This document shows positions 1 to 7,901 of a stretch of DNA of 64,000 bases, one piece after another. The DNA lies in contig JAGHZQ010000081.1 in the NCBI GenBank assembly GCA_017746715.1, positions 62,001 to 126,000 on the forward strand, in the 5' to 3' direction. The notes under the pieces were generated by a model, which searched no databases, had not been told where the DNA came from, and was given only the letters and a program-made list of their open reading frames with translations. The translations under genes were made by a program, and so were the position numbers. Position 1 is the first letter of the stretch, and each line of letters begins with the position of its first letter. The stretch comes from Cyanobacteria bacterium SBLK (GTDB lineage: Bacteria > Cyanobacteriota > Cyanobacteriia > Cyanobacteriales > Spirulinaceae).

Positions 1-419
1 TCGATGAGCCATCCTATTTGAGTATCGTATTTTAAGGCATGGAGAATGTTTTTAATAACCTTGGTTTGGCCTTTGTCTGGCGAGAGAATTTCTATCGTCC
101 AATCTGGCGCGATCGCAAAAATATTATCAATTTCACCACCCTCTCGACGAGCAATTCGCTCCCAAGTATAAACCGAAATATCCGGTACGATCGCACGTCC
201 GCCAAAACTACAACGCAACTCCGAAAACGCTCGCGCAATCCGTTTTTTCCTCAACTTTAAATTAATCGTTGCTGCCAATTCTGTTTGTATAGCACTATGT
301 CTTCCTTGAGGCATGGGTTTTTGTACGATTTTGCCGTCAATATATTCGCTAGCGGGTTGGGTTTCGGGTAATTTCAGAAACTCCTCGAGGGTCAGAGATT
401 TACTTGGTGTTTGTACCAT
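1..419 (-). CDS. Uma2 family endonuclease-like protein (3' part cut by window edge)
   Basis: The reverse strand reads open from an ATG at 419 to the window edge, giving about 139 residues with no stop. The N-terminus has the family pattern LTLEEFLKLPET followed by EYIDGKIVQKPMP, then HSAIQTELAATI, then the PD-(D/E)xK-like core residues in IVPDISVY and WTIEILSP. Uma2 (DUF820) proteins are abundant in cyanobacteria as short putative restriction-endonuclease-fold proteins of about 190 residues, so roughly 50 residues lie outside the window. Their real role is not established. The gene runs leftward, divergent from the glycosyltransferase at 537. Family assignment is confident; function is not. 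Confidence 0.85.
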   Translation of the reverse strand, partial: MVQTPSKSLTLEEFLKLPETQPASEYIDGKIVQKPMPQGRHSAIQTELAATINLKLRKKRIARAFSELRCSFGGRAIVPDISVYTWERIARREGGEIDNIFAIAPDWTIEILSPDKGQTKVIKNILHALKYDTQIGWLI

Positions 420-536
420 CAGACGATAATCCCTTATTTGATTCTTTTGTATTGTATGGGATTTTGAGTCTCGCGATCGCAATGCCTCTCTTTTTTGTAT
501 AATTAGCGCGATCGCAACCTTCATCCTCGAACTACC

Positions 537-1343
537 ATGCTTGATGCCGGAAAGCGCAATATTCTCGGAGTAAACGTCAGCGTCATCGACTACGAAGCCG
601 CCGTCGATCGCATCGTCCAAGCTGCTAAAGCCAAACAAGGACTCTCTATCTCAGCTTTAGCCGTCCACGGAGTCATGACGGGAGCCTTAGACGATACCCA
701 CCGCTATCGCCTCAACCACCTCGATCTCGTCTGTCCCGACGGTCAACCCGTGCGCTGGGCCTTAAACTTTCTCTATCAAGCGAGACTGAGCGATCGCGTC
801 TACGGTCCCAATTTAACCCTATTGACCTGCGAAAGAGCCGCCAAGGAAGGGTTATCCATCTTCCTCTACGGAAGTCGTCAAGAAGTCCTCGAAGCCTTTT
901 CCGAGAACCTGCGATCGCGTTTCCCCGGTCTGCAAATTGCCGGAATGCAGCCCTCTCGCTTCCGACAAACCACCCTCGAAGAAAAACAAGAAACTATCGC
1001 ACAAATAAAAGCAAGCGGTGCTGATATTACTTTTGTAGGGTTGGGATGTCCGAGACAAGAAGTCTGGGCTTACGAATATCGCGATAATCTCTCCATGCCT
1101 TTACTCGCCGTCGGTGCAGCCTTTGACTTTCATGCCGGACTCTTGCCTCAAGCCCCCAAATTCCTGCAAAATATCGGCATGGAGTGGTTTTTCCGCCTCC
1201 TTCAAGAACCCAAACGCCTTTGGAAACGCTACGTTTTGCTCAATCCTCACTATGTTTGGCTGCTCTCCCTGCAAATTTTCAAACTCCGCAAATTTGACCC
1301 CGCGACGGCTATTCCCCCCACCCAAGATATGCGCTATGGTTGA
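537..1343 (+). CDS. WecG/TagA/CpsF family glycosyltransferase
   Basis: This 268-residue protein has the length and signatures of the WecG/TagA/CpsF family (GT26), which transfers a sugar, typically N-acetylmannosamine, from a UDP donor to an undecaprenyl-linked acceptor in cell-wall polymer or exopolysaccharide synthesis. Visible landmarks are ILGVNVSVIDYEAAVDRI at the N-terminus, the LDLVCPDGQPVRWAL segment with the conserved Asp-Gly, IFLYGSRQEV, and FVGLGCPRQEVWAYE near residue 170. The C-terminus is basic and aromatic, fitting peripheral membrane association. It stands alone between a divergent Uma2 gene and a co-directional small protein gene, so the actual polymer cannot be inferred. Acceptor and donor specificity are unknown. 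Confidence 0.88.
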   Translation: MLDAGKRNILGVNVSVIDYEAAVDRIVQAAKAKQGLSISALAVHGVMTGALDDTHRYRLNHLDLVCPDGQPVRWALNFLYQARLSDRVYGPNLTLLTCERAAKEGLSIFLYGSRQEVLEAFSENLRSRFPGLQIAGMQPSRFRQTTLEEKQETIAQIKASGADITFVGLGCPRQEVWAYEYRDNLSMPLLAVGAAFDFHAGLLPQAPKFLQNIGMEWFFRLLQEPKRLWKRYVLLNPHYVWLLSLQIFKLRKFDPATAIPPTQDMRYG

Positions 1344-1463
1344 GCGATCGCTTTTTTGAATGGATTTGATGCACCCAAGCAAAACGATCGCAAATTACTC
1401 CGAGGATAAGAAGCGGATCGTGTAAAGTGTTCTTGTATTGTCAACATCCGGCTCGTTGTCCAT

Positions 1464-2009
1464 ATGTCCTCCGTTCCGTCAATTAGCTGTCAAATTCCCC
1501 AAGAATGGCTTGAAGCCATCGATCGCTATGCCGCAGAACGGGATCTGCATCGGTCTGATGTTCTCAAACTGGCGATCGCCTCTTTCCTCGAACTTGATTC
1601 TTCCCCCAATCTTCCGGATGCGGATAAATTAGATTCTCTGACTAAACAATTAACGCTAGTGAGCAAACAAGTGAAAAACTTGCACAAGCGATTGAAAGTG
1701 GTAGAAAATAACGATACCCAACTCGTCAAATCTCTGGCTCCCGCGATCGTAGAGACAGTAGAAGCAGAATTTGTCAACCCCGAATGGGATAATCCCAAAT
1801 CCCATCCCGTGGATCTGGAAAACCTCGCTAAATCGGGACTGACTTTCGAAGAATTGTGCGATTTTAAACAACTCAATCCCGAATCCATTTCCACTCGCGC
1901 TCAAAGAGCGACCCTACCCGTAGAAGCAGCAATGGAACTAGCGACCGGTTGGCTCTATCAACCGAGAACAAAACGATATTATCCTCCCATTGGGGTTAGC
2001 GATCGCTAA
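1464..2009 (+). CDS. Small protein with ribbon-helix-helix-like N-terminus
   Basis: The 181-residue product begins with a stretch like a CopG/RHH fold: a short strand (SISCQIPQEWLEAI) then helices containing RYAAERDLHRSDVLKLAIASFL. Residues about 55-80 form a heptad-like coiled coil (LTLVSKQVKNLHKRLKVVE). The C-terminal 90 residues contain FEELCDFKQLNPESIS and end in WLYQPRTKRYYPP; I do not recognise this part. A DNA-binding role is inferred from the N-terminus only. The start at 1464 is the first ATG in frame. It converges with the helicase gene whose stop lies 19 bases beyond. Confidence 0.7.
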   Translation: MSSVPSISCQIPQEWLEAIDRYAAERDLHRSDVLKLAIASFLELDSSPNLPDADKLDSLTKQLTLVSKQVKNLHKRLKVVENNDTQLVKSLAPAIVETVEAEFVNPEWDNPKSHPVDLENLAKSGLTFEELCDFKQLNPESISTRAQRATLPVEAAMELATGWLYQPRTKRYYPPIGVSDR

Positions 2010-2027
2010 TCTCAATTCGCAAATCTA

Positions 2028-3545
2028 TCATTTTTCCGACTCGTATTTTCCGGAAGATTCTGCGGCTTTGGGGACGGAATGGGAAGGCGTTTCATAAGGA
2101 GAGGGTATTTCTATAATTTCTAACTGTTTGGGTTTTGATTCTGCCGACTTTTTCCTTGATTTGGGTTTTTGCCAATCGTTTTGTCCTTTGCGACGTTTTG
2201 AGGTTCGTTCTTCGCTGGTATCTTCAGAAACAACCTCGTATAAAATGGCTAATTTATCTTTTTGAGAACCCTTCCTTAAGACTCGTCCCAAACGCTGCAC
2301 GTATTCCCGAATCGAACCCGTTCCCGATAAAATAATGGCAATACGAGCATCGGGAACGTCTACTCCTTCATTGAGAACGTGGGAAGCCGCAATAATTTTA
2401 TATGTTCCTTCTTTAAACTGCGTAAGAATATTATGCCGCTCTTTGACGGGAGTTTGATGGGTTAAAGCGGGAATGAGAAACTCTTGGGAAATGCGATAAA
2501 CCGTTGCATTGTCATTCGTAAAAATGAGGGTACGTTCCGGATAATGTTCCTCGATCAATTCGGCTAAAACACTCAATTTTCCATCGGTACACAGGGAAAT
2601 GTCTTTCGCTTCTCGATGAGCCAGCATTGCCCTTCTTCCTGCCTGCGATCGCGCTGAAGCCTGTACGAATAATTGCCATCCCTTCAAACTCCCCAAATTA
2701 ATCTTAGATTGGCGCAAAAAATCATTGCGAATTTTAATAGCGCGATCGTACTTTTCTCGTTCTTGAGGCGATAATTTAACTTTAATTTGTACCGTACGAT
2801 GTTCTGCGAGGGCCTGTCCCGAGAGTTCCTCTGGCGTTTTCCGATAGACGATCGCGCCGATTAACGATTCTAACTCCCGATGCGACCCATCCGATCGCTC
2901 TGGCGTTGCCGTCAAGCCGAGGCGATAGGGCGCGATCGCATCTTCGGCAATCTTGCGGAAAAAGTCCGTCGGCAAATGATGGCATTCATCGAAAATCAAG
3001 AAAGCGTAACGATTGCCCAAATTTTCCGAATGAATTGCCGCACTATTGTAAGTTGCCACCAAAAGGGGCGTGCGATCGCCGGAACCTCCCCCCAAAAGTC
3101 CCAACTCTACATCGGGAAACGCCACCTCCAATTGAGCGTACCATTGGTGCATTAAATCCAACGTCGGAACGAGAATCAAAGTGCTGCGGGGAGTAGACTG
3201 CATTGCCAACTGTGCCAAATAGGTCTTTCCCGAAGCCGTCGGCAAAACCACAACCCCTCGCCGTCCTGCCATCTTCCATGCTTGCAATGCCTCTTCTTGA
3301 TGGGGATAGGGAGTCATCTCAGCCCTCGAGGCGAGCTCGAGGGGGACAAATTCCTTCGCTTCATCCGTAAAACTCGTTCCTTCCCCTTGCAAGGCCTCAA
3401 TGAGGGGACGGTAGTGAATGGCCCGAATGCGAAACTTTTCCACGCGATCGTCCCACGTCGCATAATCGATCCATGCTTTCCCGCGAGGGGGCGGATGCAG
3501 AAGGAGAGTTCCTCGATGATAGGTTAATTTAGATAGGCGCGGCAT
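2028..3545 (-). CDS. DEAD/DEAH-type superfamily 2 helicase (XPB/Rad25-like)
   Basis: The 505-residue protein carries the SF2 helicase set in order: PYPHQEEALQAW (Q-like), Walker A VVLPTASGKTYLA near residue 100, Walker B variant IFDECHHLP near 185, motif III GLTATPER, and C-terminal motifs RTLIFTNDN, HVLNEGVDVPDA and QRLGRVLRKG. The DECH box and compact size resemble XPB/Rad25-like bacterial helicases that act on DNA with ATP. The last 60 residues are basic and low in complexity (KRRKGQNDWQKPKSRKKS). It lies 13 bases downstream of queA on the same strand and is probably co-transcribed with it. The substrate and any repair role are inferred from the family only. Confidence 0.9.
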   Translation of the reverse strand: MPRLSKLTYHRGTLLLHPPPRGKAWIDYATWDDRVEKFRIRAIHYRPLIEALQGEGTSFTDEAKEFVPLELASRAEMTPYPHQEEALQAWKMAGRRGVVVLPTASGKTYLAQLAMQSTPRSTLILVPTLDLMHQWYAQLEVAFPDVELGLLGGGSGDRTPLLVATYNSAAIHSENLGNRYAFLIFDECHHLPTDFFRKIAEDAIAPYRLGLTATPERSDGSHRELESLIGAIVYRKTPEELSGQALAEHRTVQIKVKLSPQEREKYDRAIKIRNDFLRQSKINLGSLKGWQLFVQASARSQAGRRAMLAHREAKDISLCTDGKLSVLAELIEEHYPERTLIFTNDNATVYRISQEFLIPALTHQTPVKERHNILTQFKEGTYKIIAASHVLNEGVDVPDARIAIILSGTGSIREYVQRLGRVLRKGSQKDKLAILYEVVSEDTSEERTSKRRKGQNDWQKPKSRKKSAESKPKQLEIIEIPSPYETPSHSVPKAAESSGKYESEK

Positions 3546-3558
3546 GGCGGAAAGTGAG

Positions 3559-4707
3559 TTATTGCTCTGATGTGGGTTCGGGAGAGAGGGATGATTCGCC
3601 AGTCTGGGAAACGGCTTCGGGTAAAATTAACATGGCATCGCCGAAAGAATAAAAACGATACTTTTGAGCGATCGCGTCTTCATAAATTGCCAGCAGTCTT
3701 TCTCGTCCGATGAGGGCTGAAATTAACATCAGCAAACTCGATCGCGGCAAGTGAAAATTGGTAATTGCACCATCGACAATTTTCCACTCATAACCCGGAT
3801 AAATAAATAAATCCACATGACCGGAAAAAGGCTCTTGCAATACTCTTTCCGTTGCCGAAACATTTTGCAGGTTGGCCACCCCTTCCAAAGCGCGAATTGC
3901 GGTCGTCCCTACGGCGATCGTCCGCCCCCCTGCCAAGCGAGTTTGTTGAATTTTCTCCACGGTTTCCGCGCTGATATTGACCCATTCCGAGTGCATTTGA
4001 TGCTGGGTAATATCCTCCACTTCTACCGGGCGAAATGTTCCCACTCCCACGTGTAAGGTCAAATAAGAGCGCGCAATCCCGAGATCCGTTAGCTGTTGCA
4101 GTAACTCTTCAGTAAAATGCAGCCCGGCAGTAGGAGCAGCGGCAGCACCCAAGGTTTTAGCATAAATCGTTTGATATTGGTCTGGAAGTGCTTCGTTAGA
4201 AGTGACGTAGGGAGGTAAGGGGACTTTCCCAATTTTCTCTAAGATTTCCACAAAGGATTGCCCATCGGGAACGTGAAATTCTAAGAGCCGTCCTCCCGTC
4301 GCCATATCGCGATCGATGGTGGTCGCCCAAAGTTGCGTTTCTCCTTCGGTTTCTCCTTCGGGTCGAAAACAAATCTCGCTCCCGATCTTAAACCGCTTGC
4401 CTGGCTTGACTAGTGCCAACCAGCAATTTTTCCGTTCTTCTCGCAACAACAAAATTTCAACAGGAGCCCCTGTCGATTTGCGACCGAAAAGGCGGGCGGG
4501 AAGTACGCGAGTATCATTGAGAACGAGTAAATCTCCCGGTTTTAACCAATTGGGCAAATCTTGAAAAATCCCGTGGTGATGGGTATCGGGAGAGTCAACG
4601 ATCGCCAAGCGAGACCGATCTCTCGGAGTGACGGGAGTTTGAGCAATAAGCTCCCGAGGGAGTTCGTACTGATAGCTAGATAGAAGTCGGTCCATTGCGA
4701 TCGTCAT
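3559..4707 (-). CDS. queA: tRNA preQ1(34) S-adenosylmethionine ribosyltransferase-isomerase QueA
   Basis: QueA transfers and isomerises the ribosyl moiety of SAM to preQ1 at position 34 of tRNA, making epoxyqueuosine. The 382-residue protein shows the family signatures: LLSSYQYELPRELIAQTPVT at the start, LLVLNDTRVLPARLFG, AAAAPTAGLHFTEELL, HVGVGTFRPV, and near the C-terminus GAITNFHLPRSSLLMLISA. An internal ATG four codons in (4695, MDRLL) matches the usual family start better; neither start has a clear ribosome binding site. The helicase gene follows after 13 bases on the same strand. The C-terminal tail past residue 365 is poorly conserved. Identification is very secure. Confidence 0.96.
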   Translation of the reverse strand: MTIAMDRLLSSYQYELPRELIAQTPVTPRDRSRLAIVDSPDTHHHGIFQDLPNWLKPGDLLVLNDTRVLPARLFGRKSTGAPVEILLLREERKNCWLALVKPGKRFKIGSEICFRPEGETEGETQLWATTIDRDMATGGRLLEFHVPDGQSFVEILEKIGKVPLPPYVTSNEALPDQYQTIYAKTLGAAAAPTAGLHFTEELLQQLTDLGIARSYLTLHVGVGTFRPVEVEDITQHQMHSEWVNISAETVEKIQQTRLAGGRTIAVGTTAIRALEGVANLQNVSATERVLQEPFSGHVDLFIYPGYEWKIVDGAITNFHLPRSSLLMLISALIGRERLLAIYEDAIAQKYRFYSFGDAMLILPEAVSQTGESSLSPEPTSEQ

Positions 4708-5010
4708 ATTGGGAATGGCAGAGTGACGGTCATTTCAATGATCAATTATCAATTATCAATGACCAACTGCTTAAGCAGGAGGCTTGATCAATAGCAATTT
4801 TATTCTAGTGGGGACAAACTGCCGAGCCAAATTCTACCCCATCTCCTCCCCGCTCCCTCTGCTCCCCCATCTCCCTATCTCTAAATTGGGTACCTTCCCC
4901 TATATCAAGTCGGGGGGGTCTACCCTTATGTTTTGTCGCGATCGCGGGTGACACTAAACATATACCCCCCTTCTATACCTTTGCTTGAAATCAGCAATCG
5001 GATGCGATCG
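4708..5010. other. Spacer with STRR-like and pyrimidine-rich tracts
   Basis: About 300 bases between divergent queA and the next gene. It holds a short tandem repeat of ATCAATT type around 4737-4762 and a pyrimidine-rich tract (repeated CTCCC/CATCTCC) around 4840-4885. No gene, RNA or clear terminator was seen. Confidence 0.5.
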
Positions 5011-5400
5011 ATGTATTACCTTTATTTTTTGGCCAATGCCAGCTTAACCCTGAGAGTCACCGAGCATCTTTTGGATTCTCCCCAATTGCAGGTTGAGTTT
5101 ATCACCGTTATTCATCAAATTGATGGCTGGATCCTGCGCGTTAAACTCGGCGATCCGATTACCCCCCAAAAACACGGCGATTTTGTTGCCTACATGAATG
5201 AGTTGGGCATTCCTTACGAACCCGATATTCGCATTCAAATGGCGCTGTGGAGTTTGGAAACCGGTCAATCTCCCATTGATGTCATGCGTCGCTATCAAGT
5301 TGCCGTCGTCTCCCACGGCGATCCCGATAAAGCCGATATCGAGGCTTTTCGCCGTCAATTTACTCGCGGTTTGGGTTATTGTCCGGAAACCCTTGCTTGA
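5011..5400 (+). CDS. Conserved cyanobacterial hypothetical protein
   Basis: I do not recognise a named family. The product from the ATG at 5011 is 129 residues: MYYLYFLANASLTLRV, then a strand-helix pattern, a segment DPITPQKHGDFVAYMNELG, and VMRRYQVAVVSHGDP followed by DIEAFRRQFTRGLGYCPE. The frame is open upstream to 4933 and there is another ATG at 5002; I prefer 5011 or 5002 because the upstream translation (IYPPSIPLLEIS) comes from a low-complexity spacer. No signal peptide or membrane segment is visible. The N-terminal YLYFLA resembles a thioredoxin-like first strand, but I find no catalytic motif. Neighbours give no hint. Confidence 0.65.
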   Translation: MYYLYFLANASLTLRVTEHLLDSPQLQVEFITVIHQIDGWILRVKLGDPITPQKHGDFVAYMNELGIPYEPDIRIQMALWSLETGQSPIDVMRRYQVAVVSHGDPDKADIEAFRRQFTRGLGYCPETLA

Positions 5401-5799
5401 TTTGTCAGCTTGCAGTTTGTTCTAGATTTCGGAGAATCTTTGTTAATTGTTCGCTCTAGTTAAAATGAAAGGCTTTCATCAAAGAAATGTAGGGGCAGCG
5501 ATCGCGAATGTCCCTACTAGTCTCAATAAAGTATCGAGTTTGACTTGACGGTGAGTTTTGCGATGGTTATAATTGAAGCCAAGCAAAATAAAAATCAATG
5601 TTTTGTCTGTATCATTGCTGCTAAACCTGCTTTTTGGCAGTCTGTATAGTGTCAGTGATTCGGACTCAGCTAATAAAAACCCAAACAATATGATTAAAGA
5701 ATAGATTGTCTCGCTCCTTTAATCTAGATATTAGGGTTTGATTAGTTGCAATTAATTGTGATTTTTTGATGCTCATTGTTGTATTCAAATTACTTCAAA
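5401..5799. other. Non-coding spacer
   Basis: About 400 bases. A weak reverse-strand frame at 5479-5688 has no recognisable protein features. I see no antitoxin gene for the downstream mazF remnant, no RNA and no clear repeat. Confidence 0.4.
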
Positions 5800-5955
5800 A
5801 TGAGTAAACAAGACCGCAAGAAAAGCACTCCCAAACGAGGGGAAATTTATTGGGCTAAACTCGATCCAACCGAAGGTAGCGAAATCAAAAAAACTCGCCC
5901 AGTTGTTGTAGTTAGCTCGGATAGCATGCGTCAATGTCCGCGTACCTTAATATAA
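5800..5955 (+). pseudogene. MazF/PemK-type toxin, 3'-truncated remnant
   Basis: An ATG at 5800 opens a frame of 51 codons. After a short basic leader it reads KRGEIYWAKLDPTEGSEIKK then TRPVVVVSSDSM, the hallmark first half of MazF/PemK mRNA interferases. It then runs to a TAA at 5953 with no match to the second half of the fold (the usual VIVAPITS strand and the C-terminal helix are absent in any frame I read). Intact members are about 110 residues. No partner antitoxin is seen upstream. I call it a decayed toxin gene; expression as a short peptide cannot be excluded. Confidence 0.8.
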
Positions 5956-6103
5956 ACGTGTAGTTTGCGATCGCAGACTGCACTTTACTCGTTCGCATCA
6001 GTCGCGTATGTGTTTGGAGTAATATTATAATAATGCTTGCCATGCTAGTATTCAGGAAATCAAAAATTGAGATTCATTTCTATCACTGGAAATTCTAATA
6101 CCA

Positions 6104-6802
6104 ATGGCTAAAAAAGCGAAGAAAATACCGCCAATTAAAGATAGAAACTTACTCGGGCAAGCACTCACCCATCGTTCTTATGCTAACGAATATCCAGAAG
6201 AAGGAGATGATAACGAACGCTTGGAGTTTCTTGGAGATGCCGTTTTGGGGTTTATTGTTGGCGAACTTCTTTATACACGCTATCCAAAACTCGACGAGGC
6301 AAAATTAACGAGATTACGATCGCTTTTAGTCGATGAAAAACAATTGGCTAATTTTGCTAGAAAAATTCAACTCGGCGATCGCCTGCGTTTAGGAAAAGGG
6401 GCAGATAAAGATGGGGGACGCAATAAAGATTCCTTGCTTAGCGATACCTTTGAAGCCCTTATTGGTGCTTATTTCTTGGATTCCGGAATTGAAGCCGTTC
6501 GGGAATATATCGAGCCTTTATTTGTCGAAATGAGCGATCGCCTTGTTGCCTCTCAATCTCAAACTCACGGCAAAACTTTAATCGACTCCAAAAATCGCTT
6601 TCAACAATGGGCTTTACAAGAGTTTGGCGAAAACCCCGAGTATTTTCTTATCAAAGAGTCCGGACCCGATCACGCCAAACAATTTACATCTGGAGTGCGC
6701 GTCAAAGGGAAAACCTTTGGAGTTGGAACCGACAAGCGCAAACAGGAGGCCGAAAAACGTGCCGCAGAGGATGCGTTACGACAATTGGGGATTGGTTATT
6801 AG
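6104..6802 (+). CDS. rnc: Ribonuclease III
   Basis: RNase III cleaves double-stranded RNA in rRNA and mRNA processing. The 232-residue protein has the signature NERLEFLGDAVLG (residues 37-49) with catalytic E41 and D45, and the second acidic pair D114 and E117 in SDTFEALIGAYFLD. A double-stranded RNA binding domain occupies about 163-230 (FQQWALQEFG, then VRVKGKTFGVGTDKRKQEAE and KRAAEDALRQLG). Length and domain order are normal. The basic N-terminus MAKKAKK and the ATG at 6104 fit. Cyanobacteria often have several RNase III-type proteins; this is a full-length one. It is a single gene, co-directional with the hydrolase that follows. Confidence 0.95.
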   Translation: MAKKAKKIPPIKDRNLLGQALTHRSYANEYPEEGDDNERLEFLGDAVLGFIVGELLYTRYPKLDEAKLTRLRSLLVDEKQLANFARKIQLGDRLRLGKGADKDGGRNKDSLLSDTFEALIGAYFLDSGIEAVREYIEPLFVEMSDRLVASQSQTHGKTLIDSKNRFQQWALQEFGENPEYFLIKESGPDHAKQFTSGVRVKGKTFGVGTDKRKQEAEKRAAEDALRQLGIGY

Positions 6803-6899
6803 TTATATTGGTTTCTCCCCTCTAGGGAGAGATTGAGAGGCGATCGCCTATTGCAATATAATTAAAGACTATATTTAATAAATCTTTACAAATAAGCCA

Positions 6900-7793
6900 A
6901 TGACCATCGCAACCCCACCCACCCTTCCCGCGCTACAACCTTTCGATTGGCAATGGCGGGGGCATTCTATTCGCTATACCGAAATGGGAGAAGGCAAGCC
7001 CCTATTGCTCATTCACGGTTTTGGAGCATCCGTGGGGCATTGGCGCAAGAATATTCCCGTTTTGGCCGAAGCGGGATATCGAACTATCGCGATCGATCTG
7101 CTGGGTTTTGGAGCATCGGATAAACCCGCCTTGGATTATACTCTCGAACTCTGGCAGCAACAGCTATTTGACTTCTGGCACGAAAAAATCCAAACCCCCA
7201 CCACCTTCATCGGCAATTCCATCGGAGGGTTGCTGAGTTTAATGATGCTGGCAGACTATCCGGAATTGTCGCGAGGAGGGATTTTAATTAACTGTGCCGG
7301 AGGACTCAACCATCGCCCCGAAGAACTCAACTTCCCGTTAAGAATAATAATGGGACTGTTTGCAAAAGTTGTGAGTTCTCCTTGGACGGGTTCCTGGGTC
7401 TTTAATAGCATTCGCCAAAAACATCGCATTCGCCGTACTCTGACCCAAGTTTATCGCGATCGCGATGCGATTACCGACGAACTGGTCGAAATGCTCTATC
7501 GTCCTGCCTGCCATCGCGGGGCGCGAGAAGTCTTTGCTTCCGTCCTCACCGCACCGCCAGGTCCAAAGCCGCAAGATTTATTACCCCGAGTGCAAAGCCC
7601 GTTGTTGGTGCTTTGGGGAGATGCCGATCCTTGGACTCCTATTACCGGCGCAAAAATCTATCAAGATCGCGCCCGCTCTCTTGACAATTCGGTCTTTTTC
7701 CCCATTATTGAAGCCGGTCATTGTCCCCATGACGAAAATCCCACTCGCGTCAACGAATTAATGCTTAAATTTTTAACAGAGAAAAATCTCTAA
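6900..7793 (+). CDS. Alpha/beta-fold hydrolase
   Basis: The 297-residue protein has the classic hydrolase landmarks: the oxyanion-hole strand LLLIHGFGASVGHWRKN, the IAIDLLGFGASDKP segment, the nucleophile elbow GNSIGG (Ser near residue 107), the acid in LWGDADPWTP and the catalytic His in IEAGHCPHDENP. It resembles plant and cyanobacterial chloroplast-type hydrolases, a group that includes pheophytinase-like proteins, but the substrate cannot be read from the sequence. No signal peptide is visible, so it is probably cytoplasmic. It sits between rnc and a large kinase, each on the plus strand with gaps of about 100 bases, giving no functional clue. Confidence 0.88.
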   Translation: MTIATPPTLPALQPFDWQWRGHSIRYTEMGEGKPLLLIHGFGASVGHWRKNIPVLAEAGYRTIAIDLLGFGASDKPALDYTLELWQQQLFDFWHEKIQTPTTFIGNSIGGLLSLMMLADYPELSRGGILINCAGGLNHRPEELNFPLRIIMGLFAKVVSSPWTGSWVFNSIRQKHRIRRTLTQVYRDRDAITDELVEMLYRPACHRGAREVFASVLTAPPGPKPQDLLPRVQSPLLVLWGDADPWTPITGAKIYQDRARSLDNSVFFPIIEAGHCPHDENPTRVNELMLKFLTEKNL

Positions 7794-7901
7794 CGGATCG
7801 AAGACGAAGGTTCGATCCTTCAGTTACACTTGAGGAAAATGCTTAGATCGAGAAAGCGAGTGCATCTGAAGAAATAGAACCAGTCATCGAGGGGGAGCAA
7901 A

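Noticed and set aside
5479..5688. Reverse ORF of 69 codons, considered as a transposase remnant
   Set aside because: No conserved transposase motif and no inverted repeats around it.
7800..7830. tRNA T-arm-like hairpin (GAAGG, TTCGAT, CCTTC)
   Set aside because: No acceptor stem, anticodon arm or CCA end fits around it; more likely a chance hairpin after the hydrolase gene.
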